Shown in pieces: positions 17,794 through 26,917 of a stretch of DNA of 64,000 nt (positions are counted from its first letter, which is position 1; every line of letters starts with the position of its first letter). The stretch spans positions 992,001 through 1,056,000 of the forward strand of contig NZ_CP051198.1 in the NCBI RefSeq assembly GCF_024181225.1. Reading direction: 5' to 3'. The stretch is from Treponema sp. OMZ 787 (GTDB lineage Bacteria; Spirochaetota; Spirochaetia; Treponematales; Treponemataceae). The notes under the pieces are model-generated. The model saw only the letters and a program-made list of their open reading frames with translations. It made no database searches and was not told where the DNA came from. The position numbers and the translations under genes were made by a program.

Positions 17794-18504
17794 ATGGTAT
17801 ATGAATTCGAAGGAAAGACAGAGCGTGAGGCTATTGATATTGCGGTAGCCAAGCTAGGTCTGGAAAAAGATCAGTTTGATGTTGAAATTTTGGAAATTCA
17901 AAAAAATTCTTTGTTTAAGAAAGGTCATGCAAAAATCCGTGTGCATGTTGATGAATCTTTAAGATCTAATATGAGGAATAATTCCGAAAATTCCGATGCA
18001 GAACAAAATCTTGAAGAAGAAAAAGATACAAGAACCGCTGAGGATATTTCTGAAGGAGCAGAAAAAACAAGGCTCTTTATTCAGACCCTCATTGAAAAAA
18101 TTGGTTACGGTTGTTCCGTTTCTTTAGTTATATGCGATAAAAAACATTTTTCTTATAGGATTAATTCTAAAGATGCTGCAATGCTTATAGGAAAAAAGGG
18201 TAAAAATCTTGACTCAATACAGCTTTTGGCAAATGTTTATGCAGGAGTTATAGGCCATGCCTATGCAAGAGTTTCGGTAGATTGTGAAAGCTATAGGATG
18301 AGGAGGGAAGAGCTTCTTATCCGAATGGCCTATGATGTGGCAGATAAGGTACGCATGACAAAGAAGTCGCAACTTTTGGAGCCTCTTAATCCTTATGAGC
18401 GCAGAATTATTCACACAACCCTAAATGCTGTCAATGACATTGAAACCAAAAGCGAGGGAAGTGGTTTATATAAACAGGTTCGCGTGTTCTACAAAGGTAT
18501 ATAA
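17794..18504 (+). CDS. jag: Jag/KhpB RNA-binding protein
   Basis: A 236-residue protein with three parts. A Jag-N domain is at residues 1-50 (YEFEGKTEREAIDIAVAKLG). An acidic linker follows. A KH domain carries the GKKGKNLDSIQ loop near residues 133-143. A C-terminal R3H domain contains NPYERRIIHTTL near residues 198-209. In other bacteria KhpB binds RNA, often with KhpA, and affects cell shape. Gene order after yidC is conserved. Confidence 0.94.
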   Translation: MVYEFEGKTEREAIDIAVAKLGLEKDQFDVEILEIQKNSLFKKGHAKIRVHVDESLRSNMRNNSENSDAEQNLEEEKDTRTAEDISEGAEKTRLFIQTLIEKIGYGCSVSLVICDKKHFSYRINSKDAAMLIGKKGKNLDSIQLLANVYAGVIGHAYARVSVDCESYRMRREELLIRMAYDVADKVRMTKKSQLLEPLNPYERRIIHTTLNAVNDIETKSEGSGLYKQVRVFYKGI

Positions 18505-18560
18505 GTATAACAGGCGGACTACTTGCCTATAGAGGTAATAATGAATATTAGGAGATTTTT

Positions 18561-19409
18561 ATGAAAAAAATTAAAGCTCTATTCATGTTTTTTGCAGTCT
18601 GCCTGTTTCCAATCTTTTCGGATAATAGCTCGGATACAGATAGTATAGAAAAAAAGCTCTCAGAGATTCTTGAGCCGAAAATAGCCTCCGAGCTTGTTCA
18701 AAAAAAAGAAATAATAAAGCTGAAATATGGGGCTTCAAATATGAAACCCGAAATGCAGCCTGTTTCGGCTCTTTCGGAAAAAATGTCCCATTTATTGTCA
18801 AAAAATAAGCCTGCTTTTTTGGGAGAATTTATATCCTTGTACAAAAAAGAAGGCCAAAACAATCCTGATATTTCTAAAATATTACGGCATATTTCCGGCC
18901 TTGAAGGTATTGAGTATTTTTCAAATACTAGGCAGGAGATGAGAACTCTGTACTTGACTTCCCATGCTGTAAAAGAGGTTAAAACCTCGGATGGTGTTGT
19001 TTATGAGCGTATTGATGATCCCTTAAATGAAGAATTTGATGGTTTGGAAGTTTTTGCTCGGCATATCGATCACACATTTGGAGATAACATATATAAGTAT
19101 CGTTATTTTAAAAATAATAGTGATGTAGGTATGGTATGCACAAATAAGCAAAAGATTATATACTCAGATTTTAAACTTATTTCTCTTCCTGCTGAAGATA
19201 TGATAGTATCTATGACTGTTCATGATCTTGATGATTATATTTTAATCTATAGCTCAATGCAGGCCAAATTTCCTATGATTCCTTTTGTAGGAAACAAAAT
19301 AAAAAGATCTTTTTCTGCCAGACTGACAGCTATTTATACTTGGTTTATAAGTGAATATAAACTTGCCGAACAAGATCTTGACTATTATTTAAAAAGAAAA
19401 AAGGAATAA
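18561..19409 (+). CDS. Secreted protein of unknown function (DUF6675-like)
   Basis: A 282-residue protein with a clear cleavable signal ([18 protein letters not shown]). The mature part has an all-alpha-looking first half and a second half rich in beta motifs ([17 protein letters not shown]). It resembles spirochaetal secreted proteins of the DUF6675 type; that label is from memory and uncertain. AGGAG lies 7 bases before the ATG. It ends five bases before the PPIase gene, so the two are likely co-transcribed and both exported. Confidence 0.7.
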   Translation: MKKIKALFMFFAVCLFPIFSDNSSDTDSIEKKLSEILEPKIASELVQKKEIIKLKYGASNMKPEMQPVSALSEKMSHLLSKNKPAFLGEFISLYKKEGQNNPDISKILRHISGLEGIEYFSNTRQEMRTLYLTSHAVKEVKTSDGVVYERIDDPLNEEFDGLEVFARHIDHTFGDNIYKYRYFKNNSDVGMVCTNKQKIIYSDFKLISLPAEDMIVSMTVHDLDDYILIYSSMQAKFPMIPFVGNKIKRSFSARLTAIYTWFISEYKLAEQDLDYYLKRKKE

Positions 19410-19414
19410 TTGAA

Positions 19415-20500
19415 ATGAAAAAATTTTTAATAATAATAATTGCAATTTTGTTTATGATTTTGGTTGCAGGGACGGCTGCGGCTATTATAATAACAAATTC
19501 TAACTCAGATAAAGGAGATAAAAAAATGAGTAGTTCAGATTTAAAGAATGTACAAGCTCTAAAAGAAGACGGCCTATATGCCGTTATAGATACGGATAAG
19601 GGCATGATTGTACTAAAGCTTTTTTATAAAGAAACGCCCTTAACTGTTTGTAACTTTGTAGGCCTTGCTGAAGGTTCTCTTGATGCTGCGAAGGGCAAGC
19701 CTTTTTATGACGGACTTACCTTTCACAGGGTAATAGCAGATTTTATGATTCAGGGCGGCGATCCTACCGGAACAGGTTCAGGCGGTCCCGGTTATAGATT
19801 CCCCGATGAAATTGTTGAAACCTTAAAACATGACGGCCCCGGGATTTTGTCCATGGCTAATGCAGGTCCCGGTACTAACGGTTCCCAGTTTTTTATTACC
19901 CATGTTGAAACTCCTTGGCTTGACGGTAAGCACACCGTTTTCGGAAAAGTAGTTGAAGGCCAAAATGTCGTAGATGCAATTCAACAAGGCGACAAGATGA
20001 AAACGATCAAAATTGTAAGAACAGGCGATGAAGCAAAATCGTTTAAAGCTGATCAAGAAGCCTTTTATAAGTACCTCGCCGCAACTAAGGAAAGCGAAAA
20101 ACGCAAAGCAGAGGCTCTTGCAAAAAAAATGGAAGATTTGATTAAAACAAAATATCCTCCTGCAAAGTTGGATGACGACGGGGTATATTCCTTTGTTATA
20201 AAACAAGGTAAGGGAGATACCCCAAAGCAAGGACAAACTTTAACAATGAAATATAAGGGTTCCCTTTTAGAAAATGGAAAGGTCTTTGATGATTCCGATA
20301 TGCACAAGCCGTTAGATTTCCCTGTAGGAACAGGCCGTCTTATTCCCGGTTTTGATTCTCAAGCCGGCAAAATGACCTTGGGAGAAAAAAGGATTATAAT
20401 TATTCCTCCGCATCTTGCCTATGGTGAAGCCGGTGCAGGCGGAGTTATACCTCCCAATGCCTATTTGGTTTTTGAACTTGAATTATTGAATATAAAATAA
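19415..20500 (+). CDS. Dual cyclophilin-FKBP peptidyl-prolyl isomerase
   Basis: A 361-residue fusion of two unrelated PPIase families. After an N-terminal signal anchor (residues 4-27) comes a cyclophilin domain at about 50-205, with landmarks [27 protein letters not shown] and [13 protein letters not shown] charged helical linker follows at about 210-250. An FKBP domain fills about 265-361, with [21 protein letters not shown] and [11 protein letters not shown]. Both active-site signatures look intact. The anchor places it outside the cytoplasm, where it may fold envelope proteins. Such CFBP fusions have been described in treponemes. Confidence 0.95.
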   Translation: MKKFLIIIIAILFMILVAGTAAAIIITNSNSDKGDKKMSSSDLKNVQALKEDGLYAVIDTDKGMIVLKLFYKETPLTVCNFVGLAEGSLDAAKGKPFYDGLTFHRVIADFMIQGGDPTGTGSGGPGYRFPDEIVETLKHDGPGILSMANAGPGTNGSQFFITHVETPWLDGKHTVFGKVVEGQNVVDAIQQGDKMKTIKIVRTGDEAKSFKADQEAFYKYLAATKESEKRKAEALAKKMEDLIKTKYPPAKLDDDGVYSFVIKQGKGDTPKQGQTLTMKYKGSLLENGKVFDDSDMHKPLDFPVGTGRLIPGFDSQAGKMTLGEKRIIIIPPHLAYGEAGAGGVIPPNAYLVFELELLNIK

Positions 20501-20510
20501 GGAGTTATTT

Positions 20511-21527
20511 ATGAGAGTAAATTTTATTAAAAAAGCTGTTTTATTATTGTGTGTTTCATTACTTGTTTTTGTGTCTTGTGCAAAAGAAAATGTAAGTGAA
20601 AAGTCCAGTTCTGTAAAAACCGAAAAAACAGATGATGTATCAAAAGAATCTTCCAAAAAAGCTGAGGAAGATGTAAAAGTAGAAGGCGTTATCTATGTTC
20701 ATCGTGCAGGGCTTTATACCGAAACCGATGACGGTAAAATGAAATGGGTTGCAGAAGCTTCATTGGGCGATAAAGCCTTATACTTGGGCGAAAAAAAAGA
20801 AGCTCAAAGAACTGATGGACAAAAGCGTGTATTCTTTCATATTTCTTTAAAAGATAAAGAGTATTGGATTCAAGACTACTGTTATGAGCCGAATACAGTG
20901 ACGGCCTTTATTTCTTCTACGGATACGGTCCTATACAAATCGGATTCTTTAACGGCAGTCACCGATGAAATCATACCTCAATATTTTATTGTTGCTGTTT
21001 ATAAAGATAGCCTAAACACTAAATTCGTAAAAATTGCAGCATATTGTCCTGAGTTGATAACATCCTGGGTAGTGAAGGAAAAGTATTTAAAACGGGAAAC
21101 AGTTGAGCTTGAAACGCCGAGTGTCGATGCTATGGTTCTTGCACAAATTGCAATGGAAACTCAAAGTGAAACAAGCAGAGCCGAACTTTTTCAAAATGCT
21201 ATCGAAATGAATTCCAGATATAGTGATGATATAGCAATTTTACAAAATCTTGCTCAAGTGATGGATTCTGAGGCTGCTTTTTTAAAGAAGCTTGAGGCCG
21301 AAAAAGTTGACAAAAAATTTACAGCAAAACAAGATATTGATCTTTTAAGTATTCCTACTGTAGACGGCGATGTAAGGGTATTGGCATCGGTAAAAGCCGA
21401 TACCATTCTTTCTGCTGCAAAGAAGGTTGTCATTGCTGAAAGTGACGGCTCTCAATCCGAATGGTACTATGTACAGCACAAGCAAAAAAAAGGTTGGATT
21501 CAGGCTTCATACCTTCAAGAAAAATAA
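20511..21527 (+). CDS. SH3-domain lipoprotein
   Basis: A 338-residue lipoprotein: the signal sequence ends in a lipobox (LLVFVSC, Cys23). A Lys/Glu/Ser-rich linker follows. Two SH3-like (SH3b) stretches are visible, one at about 60-130 (ending in YWIQDYCYEP) and one at about 265-338 (ending in GWIQASYLQEK). The repeated W-I-Q turn is typical of SH3b domains that bind cell-wall peptides. AGGAG precedes the ATG. It is the last gene before a terminator. Confidence 0.75.
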   Translation: MRVNFIKKAVLLLCVSLLVFVSCAKENVSEKSSSVKTEKTDDVSKESSKKAEEDVKVEGVIYVHRAGLYTETDDGKMKWVAEASLGDKALYLGEKKEAQRTDGQKRVFFHISLKDKEYWIQDYCYEPNTVTAFISSTDTVLYKSDSLTAVTDEIIPQYFIVAVYKDSLNTKFVKIAAYCPELITSWVVKEKYLKRETVELETPSVDAMVLAQIAMETQSETSRAELFQNAIEMNSRYSDDIAILQNLAQVMDSEAAFLKKLEAEKVDKKFTAKQDIDLLSIPTVDGDVRVLASVKADTILSAAKKVVIAESDGSQSEWYYVQHKQKKGWIQASYLQEK

Positions 21528-21544
21528 TTTGTTTTTGTTTAACG

Positions 21545-21585
21545 AAAACCGTCTTGGCTTTAAAAAGGCAGGACGGTTTTGTTTT
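21545..21585 (+). terminator. Rho-independent terminator after the SH3 lipoprotein gene
   Basis: AAAACCGTC (21545-21553) pairs with GACGGTTTT (21572-21580), with further pairing inside through a G-U pair, followed by GTTTTAG. It lies 18 bases after the stop codon and closes the rpmH-to-lipoprotein gene set. Confidence 0.8.
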
Positions 21586-21606
21586 AGATTAGTGTCCTAA
21601 GTTAAA

Positions 21607-22680
21607 ATGAATTTTAATTTTTTTAATCTTTCCGATTTTATTTTTTCACGCCTTAATTTTTTTGTTTTATTTTTTGCAATCATACTTGATTTTATCTTGG
21701 GTGACCCTTATTCTTTTCCTCATCCTGTAAAATTTATTGGGAGTTTGATAAAAAAAGAAGAAGCCATTGCCCGTTTTTGTTTTAAGTCCCGAAGAGGTCT
21801 AAAGTTTGCAGGACTTTTGATAGTGGTTTTCAATATTGGGTTTACTTTTTGTCTTGTATTTTTCTTTTTAAAATTATTATATCCTTATAAGGTTTTATAC
21901 CTTATTTTTGCCGTGTGGATCAGCTATACCTGCCTTGCAGCCAGATGCCTTCAAGAAGAGTCTATAAAAGTTTTTAAGGCCCTGCGGATTAGTCTTGAAA
22001 AAGGCAGAAGACAAATTGCAAATATTGTAGGCAGGGATACGGAGTCTTTGGACGAAAAGGGTGTTAGCCGTGCCTGTGTTGAAACCATTGCCGAGAATAC
22101 AAGCGACGGTGTTATAGCCCCATTGTTTTTTATGATGCTTTTAGGTCCGGCAGGAGGAATCGCCTATAAGGCTGTAAATACTATGGATTCTATGCTCGGT
22201 TATAAAAATGAAAAATATGCCGACCTAGGTTTTTTCCCGGCAAAGATTGATGATGTTGTAAACTATCTTCCGGCCCGACTTTCGGCCTTGCTTATTCTTG
22301 CAGGTTCTCTTTTTTGTAAACTGCGAGAGCAGGGCCAAGACGGCTCACAAAAAAAAGTTTCAAGCAAAATAATATCAAAATTACTTACAATAAAGATGGG
22401 TTTTAAGATTTGGCGGCGGGATTGCAGAAAGCATTCAAGCCCTAATTCGGCCCATCCCGAAAGTGCTGCTGCAGGGCTTTTAGGTTTGAGGCTCGGCGGC
22501 CCGAATTATTATGGCGGAGTTCTTGTCGATAAACCCTTTATCGGGGATGAGGTTTTTGAAATTGAAGATGAGGATATAAAAAGATGCATACAACTGATGT
22601 ATGCATCCGAGCTTCTTCTGTTTGGGTTTTATTCGCTATTATTTTTCAGGGATATCTTTTCGATTTTTAGCTATTTTTGA
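21607..22680 (+). CDS. cbiB: Adenosylcobinamide-phosphate synthase (CbiB/CobD)
   Basis: A 357-residue polytopic membrane enzyme that attaches the aminopropanol arm to cobyric acid. Signatures: FILGDPYSFPHPVKFIGSLI near residues 28-47, ETIAENTSDGVIAPLFF near 160-176, AVNTMDSMLGYKNEKY near 195-210, and HPESAAAGLLGLRLGGPN near 285-302. The C-terminus overlaps the ClpP gene, on the opposite strand, by 42 bases. Other cobalamin genes sit about 9 and 17 kb away rather than beside it. Confidence 0.94.
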   Translation: MNFNFFNLSDFIFSRLNFFVLFFAIILDFILGDPYSFPHPVKFIGSLIKKEEAIARFCFKSRRGLKFAGLLIVVFNIGFTFCLVFFFLKLLYPYKVLYLIFAVWISYTCLAARCLQEESIKVFKALRISLEKGRRQIANIVGRDTESLDEKGVSRACVETIAENTSDGVIAPLFFMMLLGPAGGIAYKAVNTMDSMLGYKNEKYADLGFFPAKIDDVVNYLPARLSALLILAGSLFCKLREQGQDGSQKKVSSKIISKLLTIKMGFKIWRRDCRKHSSPNSAHPESAAAGLLGLRLGGPNYYGGVLVDKPFIGDEVFEIEDEDIKRCIQLMYASELLLFGFYSLLFFRDIFSIFSYF

Positions 22681-23241
22681 AATAAGACCGTATTCTACAG
22701 ATTCTTCGGCATTTAGCCAACAATCCCTGTCGGTATCCTTTGCAACCTTTTTTTCATCAGTGCCTGTTTCTTCTGCAATGAGCTTGTTTATTTTGACTCT
22801 CATCTTTTCAAGTTCTTTAGCGTGTATTTCAATTTCGGTTGCAACGCCTTTTATGCCGGATAGGGGCTGATGGATGAGGTAGTGGCTGTTAGGCATACCG
22901 AAACGGCGTTCTTTGCTTGCTGCAAGAAGGATGATAGAGGCGGCACTGGCAACGAGGCCCATGCCTATTGTGTATACCGGAGCCTTGATAAATCTTATCA
23001 TATCGAAGATTGCAAAGCCTGCATCGGCATCTCCTCCGGGGGAATCGATATAAATGTATATAGGCTTTGTTGCAGACAATGATTCCATGAGTAAAAGCTG
23101 GCGTACAATTTTTTCAGAAAGCTCTTTATTTATTTCTCCTGCTAAAATTATTTGGCGTGTATTAAGAAATTTTTGCATCAAAGCATCTTCATCATTTGTT
23201 TTATTTTTTTTGTTTTCGCTTGTTTCATTTATAAAGTTCAT
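22639..23241 (-). CDS. clpP: ClpP-family serine protease
   Basis: A 200-residue Clp protease proteolytic subunit. Catalytic Ser99 is in GLVASAAS, His is in HYLIHQP near residue 124, and Asp is in KDTDRDCWL near 172. The N-terminal 22 residues are highly charged (Lys/Asn/Glu), unlike the usual propeptide. The Ser motif GLVAS differs from the common GMAAS, hinting at a second, divergent ClpP paralogue. It forms ring complexes with a Clp ATPase, not encoded here. GAGGAG precedes the ATG. Convergent 42-base overlap with cbiB. Confidence 0.92.
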   Translation of the reverse strand: MNFINETSENKKNKTNDEDALMQKFLNTRQIILAGEINKELSEKIVRQLLLMESLSATKPIYIYIDSPGGDADAGFAIFDMIRFIKAPVYTIGMGLVASAASIILLAASKERRFGMPNSHYLIHQPLSGIKGVATEIEIHAKELEKMRVKINKLIAEETGTDEKKVAKDTDRDCWLNAEESVEYGLISKIAKNRKDIPEK

Positions 23242-23352
23242 GTAAGCTCCTCAAATTTTTTCGTTCACAAAAACTAATATACAAAAAATTTAAACTATTG
23301 TACAGGGGGGGACTTTACCGATTTTTGAACTGACCCCATATTTTAGGACAGT

Positions 23353-24160
23353 TTAAGCAGATTTTTCGACTGGCGGCTGCCAGCCGAGATTCTTTTGAAT
23401 ACGCTCATTATTGTAATATTTTATAAAATTGTCAATCAGTACTATCACTTCTTGTTCTGTCGGAGTTCTGATTTTTATTAGTTCGTTATATCCACTTTCT
23501 ATTTTGAGAGTTCCGAAAAAATGTTCCATACAGGCATTATCCCAGCAGTTTGCCCTACGGCTCATACTTTGAATGATTTTCTTTTCCCTAAGGCGATTTG
23601 TATATGCTTTGGAAGTATATACTGCGCCTTGATCGGAATGAAGAAATGCTCCGGGTTCAAGGCATGGAAGTTTATCCAACATATCCATAACCAGTTTTTC
23701 ATCATTATGAGTCGACATGTGGTAGGCACTAATTTGATTTCTATATAAATCAAGCACAGGACTTAGATACAACCATCCTTTTGTAGTACGAAAATACGAT
23801 ACATCTGTACAGAGTTTTGTAAGCGGTTCTGCTGCACAGAATTGACGATTCAGAATATTATTGGGCAGATTTTGCTTGTTTTGCTTTTGTTGCTCGTAAT
23901 AATGTTTAGGAAACTTTCTTCTCCTATTCTTCGCAAGAAGGCCGTATGCTCAGGCAAATGCGCTCTATGCGCTTGTGATTTACAATTACACCGAATTTTT
24001 GTCTGAGAATGATTGCTTTCGCCTTGTTTCCTCGCCGTAATATGATTTCCTTGGGCAGTTTCTTAAGCCAAGTTATGATTTGTGCATCCTTTTGTGCTTG
24101 ACGGTCATTGTTCCGGTTATAATAGAATGTTGACTTTGAAACTCCTGCAACTTTACACAA
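23353..24160 (-). pseudogene. IS3-family orfB transposase, frameshifted
   Basis: The DDE integrase-type transposase of an IS3 (IS150-like) element. The first part (from about 24160) has the HTH_21 segment (VSKSTFYYNRNND) and runs out of frame near 23925-23950, just before the expected YGLLAKNRRRKF motif. The rest continues in another frame to 23353. It carries all three catalytic acids: TDVSY, HSDQGAVYTS, and the Glu of MEHFFGTLK. The C-terminal NNERIQKNLGWQPP is typical. It is inactive unless rescued by frameshifting at an unusual place. Confidence 0.88.
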
Positions 24161-24497
24161 TTTCCGTATCTGCTATTGCCAGACAGTCCTGAATCGTTTT
24201 CAAAACGAGTTTTTTTTTACCTTGTTTTGCAAGTTCCTCTTCGACATTCTTTGCGTACGTTTCCCAAAAAAGAGCTGCCGTTTTATAATATTCAAGGTCG
24301 TGCTCTTCGTTGTTAATTTTCTTTTTCCGAGCCATAGTTGTTATTTCATGCAGACGTGGATTTAGACACCAATCGCGTACGGTATCTCGAGAAAGCCCAT
24401 ATGTTCTGGCGAGTCTTTTGTAGCCGCATGTTCCTCGTTCATATTTTCCTACAACTTCTAGTTTGAAGTCAATACTGTACTTCTCTATTTTTCCCAT
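24153..24497 (-). CDS. IS3-family orfA
   Basis: A 114-residue protein with an N-terminal helix-turn-helix (YSIDFKLEVVGKYERG, then LARTYGLSRDTVRDW) that binds IS ends, followed by a coiled leucine-zipper-like region. It overlaps the start of orfB by eight bases, the usual IS3 arrangement for programmed -1 frameshifting. OrfA itself is intact. Confidence 0.88.
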   Translation of the reverse strand: MGKIEKYSIDFKLEVVGKYERGTCGYKRLARTYGLSRDTVRDWCLNPRLHEITTMARKKKINNEEHDLEYYKTAALFWETYAKNVEEELAKQGKKKLVLKTIQDCLAIADTEIV

Positions 24498-24540
24498 CTG
24501 TACACCTCCAAAAGGTGTCCTAATTTATGGGGTCAGTTCA

Positions 24541-25834
24541 GCCCCCGCAAACCTGGAAAGCGGAGGCACAACAAGTACTACACCTACAGGAGGTTACCGA
24601 AGAGACTACACATGGAACGAGAGAAACCTATTGGTAAAATCGGACGATAAGTTAAACACAGTAATATACCGCTACGGAGAAGACGGCCAAAGAGCATTAA
24701 AATTTACACAACAGAGTAACAACGAGACACTGTATTTTAATAACTTTTATTCGGTATACCAAGTTGCCCATGAACCCAACCACGAACACGGACTTAGAGT
24801 AAGCAAACACATCTTTGTCGGAAACTCAAGATTAGTAACGGCCATGACACATGCGGATAATAATGGAGACACAACGGAACAAACTGAAAAACGTTACTAC
24901 TACCACGCAGATCACCTGCAAAGTGCACAGTTTATAACAAATGCCAAAGGCGAACAGTACGAACATATAGAATATACACCATACGGGGAAAGAGCTGGAT
25001 GAAGAGACGGGGCTTTACTACTATGGAGCAAGGTACCTTGATCCGAAGTATAGCAGGTGGTTGAGTGGGGATCCGGCACTAAACGACTACATACCAAAGG
25101 CTCCCATTGATGACGAAGCAAAGAAACACAACGAGAACCTGCCGGGAATGGGAGGTGTTTTTAATACCGTCAATCTTCATGTGTATCATTATGCAGGAAA
25201 TAATCCGGTTAAGTATGTGGATCCGGATGGGGAAAAAATACTGGATGTTAGTACAACGTTGTTTCAGGAAAGCGGTGGTAATACTCGCCTTGGATGGAAT
25301 GGTGGAACTATTGCTGGATATGGATGTGTGTTAACTGCTTATACTAGAATTGCAAATGCTATTATAAGAGAAGAATACGACTATCTCGATAATGATTTTA
25401 TTAATGTAGAATCATCAAATCTATTTGCTACAGCTTATTCTATTTATGAGGGTGTTAATGAGAATTTGCTTTGTAATAACTCCATCGGACCTGAGTTTAT
25501 AAATTTTATCGCTTCAATATTTACTGATGGAACTACTTCAGAATTTGCTTTTAGTGTACAAGGAAGTTCTCTTAATTTTTATGGTAAGTTATTGGAAAAT
25601 TTGAAATCATCAGATAGGACTTATGCGGTTACAATTCGCTTAAGCAGTGGTCATACAGTCAACTTAAATTCTGATGGAATTCAAAAAGACAGCAATGGAA
25701 ATTATACATTAAAAATAAATAATACAAGTGAAAATTCTAATCACAATTATTGGAGACCTAATGGAATGACTAGTGATGTTATTGATAATAGTGATTATAT
25801 TTTACGTATTGATATTTTTTCAATTAGTGAATAA
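24541..25834 (+). pseudogene. Rhs protein C-terminal remnant with possible cysteine-peptidase tip
   Basis: The 3' end of an Rhs/YD-repeat gene, cut off on the left by the IS3 element. Frame one (24541-25002) has YD-type repeats and the core motifs YYYHADHLQSAQF and YEHIEYTPYGE. A deletion at about 24990 shifts frame; frame two continues with LDEETGLYYYGARYLDP, YSRWLSGDP and AGNNPVKYVDPDG, the end of the core. The variable tip after DGEK is about 200 residues. It has a Gln (LFQES), then AGYGCVLTAY with Cys at 25325-25327, and SSGHTVNL with His at 25652-25654, an order seen in C39/papain-like peptidases. The peptidase reading is inference. Confidence 0.8.
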
Positions 25835-25858
25835 ATTTTATTTAGAGAGAGGTATTAC

Positions 25859-26917
25859 ATGATGAAAAAAATTATCTTATTTTGGTTTACTTTGTTTATA
25901 TTGTCTTCTTGTAATGATGAGAAATCTAATATTGATTCTAACGAACTTGTAAAAGAAAAACCTGATTCCGGTATTCTTGGAATGAGCGACAAAAATAATC
26001 AAGATTCTCTTGAAGTTGATGAGAAAAGCTCAAAAAAAGTCAAACAACCTGATTATGATCTTACATTACCTTTAGAAGGTTCTATTTCTTTATTTCCTAC
26101 CGAACCTGATCATCTTAAAAACGGTCCTAAATATAAAAGTTTGATTTCTAGAAAAAGATGGGCAAAAAAAGGGATAGAAAGAATGATAGAGGAGTTTTCT
26201 ACTGATGGTGATAATTGGGGACGAGTATATACTCTTGATGATGTAGGCAAGGCTGAATTAAAGATTGCAAAGCTGTTTAATAAAACCGGGCAAGTTTTAA
26301 TAGAACTGGAAGATGTGCCGTATATAAATATTTATCCTTGGAATATTAATGAATATGATGAAAAAGACCGTATGATCCGCACTAATTATTCAACATTGAA
26401 TGTTGATATACCGCCCTTTACAGAAAATTTTTATAAGGAATTAGAGTCAAAAAAAAGCCGTGGATATAGATTGTACGAATATATAGAGATTGACGGTGTA
26501 GAAGATAGATTACTATGTTCAATATACGACCATGATTCTAAAGATAAAAAACTAGTTGAAGAAAATAAGCTTGTATATAAATACTCTTCATTGGATACGC
26601 TTATAGAAAAAATGAAAATCGGAGAAGCTGTCAATATTCCGGACTTAGATTCAACCTTTTTATTTTATTTTAATGAAAAAAACTTATTGCAGGAAATAAA
26701 ACCTAATAGCTATAGAGGCTGGTCATGTTCGAATATTGAATATGATGGCAATGATAGAATACTTGGTGCTGTCTTTGATTTTGGAAATCCAAATTATATT
26801 GAACACTATTTATTTACAAAACATGATAGTTATGGAAATTGGATTGAAGCTGATGTGTATGTCAATGATGATGAAGAAATGTCATATAGCATATTAAGAG
26901 AAATAGAATATTATTAA
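25859..26917 (+). CDS. Lipoprotein next to Rhs tip, candidate immunity protein
   Basis: A 352-residue lipoprotein with signal MKKIILFWFTLFILSSC (lipobox LSSC). The mature part is highly charged. Its C-terminal half has YD/WG-like repeats (NIEYDGNDRILG, FTKHDSYGNWIEADVYV). It starts 24 bases after the Rhs stop, with an AGAGAGG site, and shares its AT-rich composition. Genes in this position often encode immunity to the upstream tip; a lipoprotein would neutralise a toxin acting in the periplasm. No immunity family is recognised, so this is inferred from position. Confidence 0.6.
   Translation: MMKKIILFWFTLFILSSCNDEKSNIDSNELVKEKPDSGILGMSDKNNQDSLEVDEKSSKKVKQPDYDLTLPLEGSISLFPTEPDHLKNGPKYKSLISRKRWAKKGIERMIEEFSTDGDNWGRVYTLDDVGKAELKIAKLFNKTGQVLIELEDVPYINIYPWNINEYDEKDRMIRTNYSTLNVDIPPFTENFYKELESKKSRGYRLYEYIEIDGVEDRLLCSIYDHDSKDKKLVEENKLVYKYSSLDTLIEKMKIGEAVNIPDLDSTFLFYFNEKNLLQEIKPNSYRGWSCSNIEYDGNDRILGAVFDFGNPNYIEHYLFTKHDSYGNWIEADVYVNDDEEMSYSILREIEYY

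Larger units (their letters stand above)
23326..24540 (-). mobile_element. IS3-family element, frameshifted, no target duplication
   Basis: The ends are 25-bp inverted repeats matching at about 23 positions (23326-23350 and 24516-24540, outer bases TGAACTGACCCCATA). Inside are orfA and a broken orfB on the minus strand. The flanks differ (ATTTTT left, GCCCCC right), so no 3-5 bp target duplication is visible. The right end cuts directly into an Rhs coding frame that has no counterpart to the left. This suggests an element-mediated deletion or rearrangement. Confidence 0.85.
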
